Positions 62,737 to 64,000 of a stretch of 64,000 bases of DNA are shown in pieces. The stretch covers positions 45,960,001 through 46,024,000 of the forward strand of contig CP136895.1 in assembly GCA_034359265.1 (NCBI GenBank), in the 5' to 3' direction. The notes under the pieces are model-generated. The model searched no databases, was not told where the DNA came from, and was given only the letters and a program-made list of their open reading frames with translations. Source of the stretch: Canna indica (Eukaryota; Streptophyta; Magnoliopsida; Zingiberales; Cannaceae). Position 1 is the first letter of the stretch. Each line of letters starts with the position of its first letter. Both the position numbers and the translations under genes were made by a program.

Positions 62737-64000
62737 CGACCCATTGATTTGGTTCTATCCCTACGTGGCCCTCGGCGTCAAGTGTCGGGTATTACTGGGC
62801 ATGGGGAAGCATTCATGGAGGTAGGTGAGCAACCAACATAGAATCGATTACTCCTAGTAAGAGGAGATAATGTCCTATGTTTCTTTGAAAGTGTCAACTC
62901 GGGAATCTCTGGCTAGAGTAGACATGAAAGTCAGGAAGATGTTTTTGTTCTTTCATTCTTGAGATGACATCTTGACGGGTGGAATACATATGAATCGGTA
63001 TTAGGGTTTGACACTTCTTTCGTACCCTAGCCGAGTTTGGGACATTGGAATCGAGGGATTTAGTTGCATGGTAACTAATCACCGGAGGGCGTTCGATCCC
63101 TATAGATTGAACCTCACACTATCTGAGTTGTCAAGACATGTTGCTAGACGTCAATCTTGACTTGTGCGTGCAGTTCCTCATGACCACACTAAAGGGGTTT
63201 AGTGGAGGCTCGTAAAATTTTAATAGAAGTCATTCTATCGGATCCGACTCTCCGTTATGCATAACTCACTGCTGGCTTCGTGTGGGGCCCAATGGGTCAC
63301 ACACAATAGGCTAACCTCGTAACAAACCTTATAAGACAAAGTTCGAATGTGGCTCTATATGTCTACTAGTATGGACATGCTACAACTCGATCATGGATCT
63401 CATTTACAGACATGATAGGAAAGATGTTTCCTATATGAACGAATGTGCGAGGAATGAGTTCCTCGGTAACCCTGATTTGTAGGACATCCCTAAATTATCG
63501 GGATTGGCAAATGATAAAATTTTATGTAGTTGATTAAATTTAATTATGAATTAAATATTTAATTAACTACTTGACGGGAATGTATTTAGTTATGAATTAA
63601 AAATAATTTGATTTTGAATCAAATATATATGGTGGAAAAATTAGTTTCTAACCACGAGCCTAGCCAATTAATTGGGAATTAATTTATTTGGATAAATCCT
63701 AATTACTAAGGATTTGATTTATGGAGATAAATGATAAAATTAATAGATATATGATTTATGATGATAAATCATAATTCTATTAATTAATAGGATATCGAAT
63801 TATTTTGATAAACCTCTTTCTTATTGTTTAGGGGATTGATTTATTTAGATAATTATCATTCTTATTATTGGCTCCTAATTTATGGAGATAAATTAAAGTT
63901 TATATTTAATTAGATTTAATTAATTTTGAACTAATTATGAATCCATTAAAATATAAATTAATTTTGGAGGCAAATCCCTGAATTTTGAATTTCGAGGAGA
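62737..64000 (+). repeat. Probable 3' LTR sequence of the decayed copia (runs off the window)
   Basis: 62737-63745 is homologous to 47716-48700 in the same orientation. Beyond that the two diverge; here TTAATTAATAGG and GATAAAT-rich sequence continues to the end. The location after pol and the duplication 15 kb upstream, before the gag leader, suggest an LTR pair. The LTR ends are not resolved. Confidence 0.6.

Overview
This is plant nuclear DNA. The only intact host gene is an intronless P-class PPR gene (71-2554) that matches, from memory, the Arabidopsis At3g23020 type. The other ~61 kb is layered transposable-element DNA: Ty1/copia, Ty3/gypsy and LINE retrotransposons, solo LTRs and several classes of MITE-like insertions. 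This layout fits a large, repeat-rich angiosperm genome; I cannot name the species.

Layout: (1) 1-3.3 kb, PPR gene and 3' flank. (2) ~4.0-15.25 kb, a decayed Ty1/copia element on the minus strand, split by a long foldback element (5872-7770), a PIF/Harbinger-like element (8077-12923) that itself carries a deleted LTR retrotransposon (9196-12424), and a CACTA-like insert (13371-14336). (3) ~15.4-31.4 kb, a decayed Tat-type Ty3/gypsy element on the minus strand: gag, protease region, RT, RNase H, integrase and 3' tandem repeats. It is cut by solo LTRs at 16013-17304, 18612-20291 and 28004-30961 and by a composite at 21223-25428. (4) 31.4-34.2 kb, very AT-rich DNA with a 5'-truncated LINE fragment. 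(5) 34.2-40.95 kb, a nearly full-length LINE with ORF1 and ORF2. (6) 42-58.5 kb, two copies of a SIRE-like copia family that keep LTRs, primer-binding site, gag and polypurine tract but have non-coding DNA where pol should be. (7) 58.5-64 kb, a badly decayed copia element of a different lineage.

The most notable signals are in the SIRE-like elements. A ~112-nt segment just after gag is shared by both copies and folds on paper into a closed multi-branch structure with a compensatory base-pair change. All LTRs of the group carry a hairpin in R/U5 whose stem sequence differs between LTR types while pairing is kept. The U3 regions carry spaced palindromic GGTCGACC-type arrays and a dyad box close to a TATAAATA box. 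The polypurine tract/3' LTR junction lies inside a 17-nt inverted repeat. A solo LTR inserted head-to-head into an LTR of its own group creates a potential hairpin RNA source. All structures are read by eye from few copies and need folding and alignment tests.
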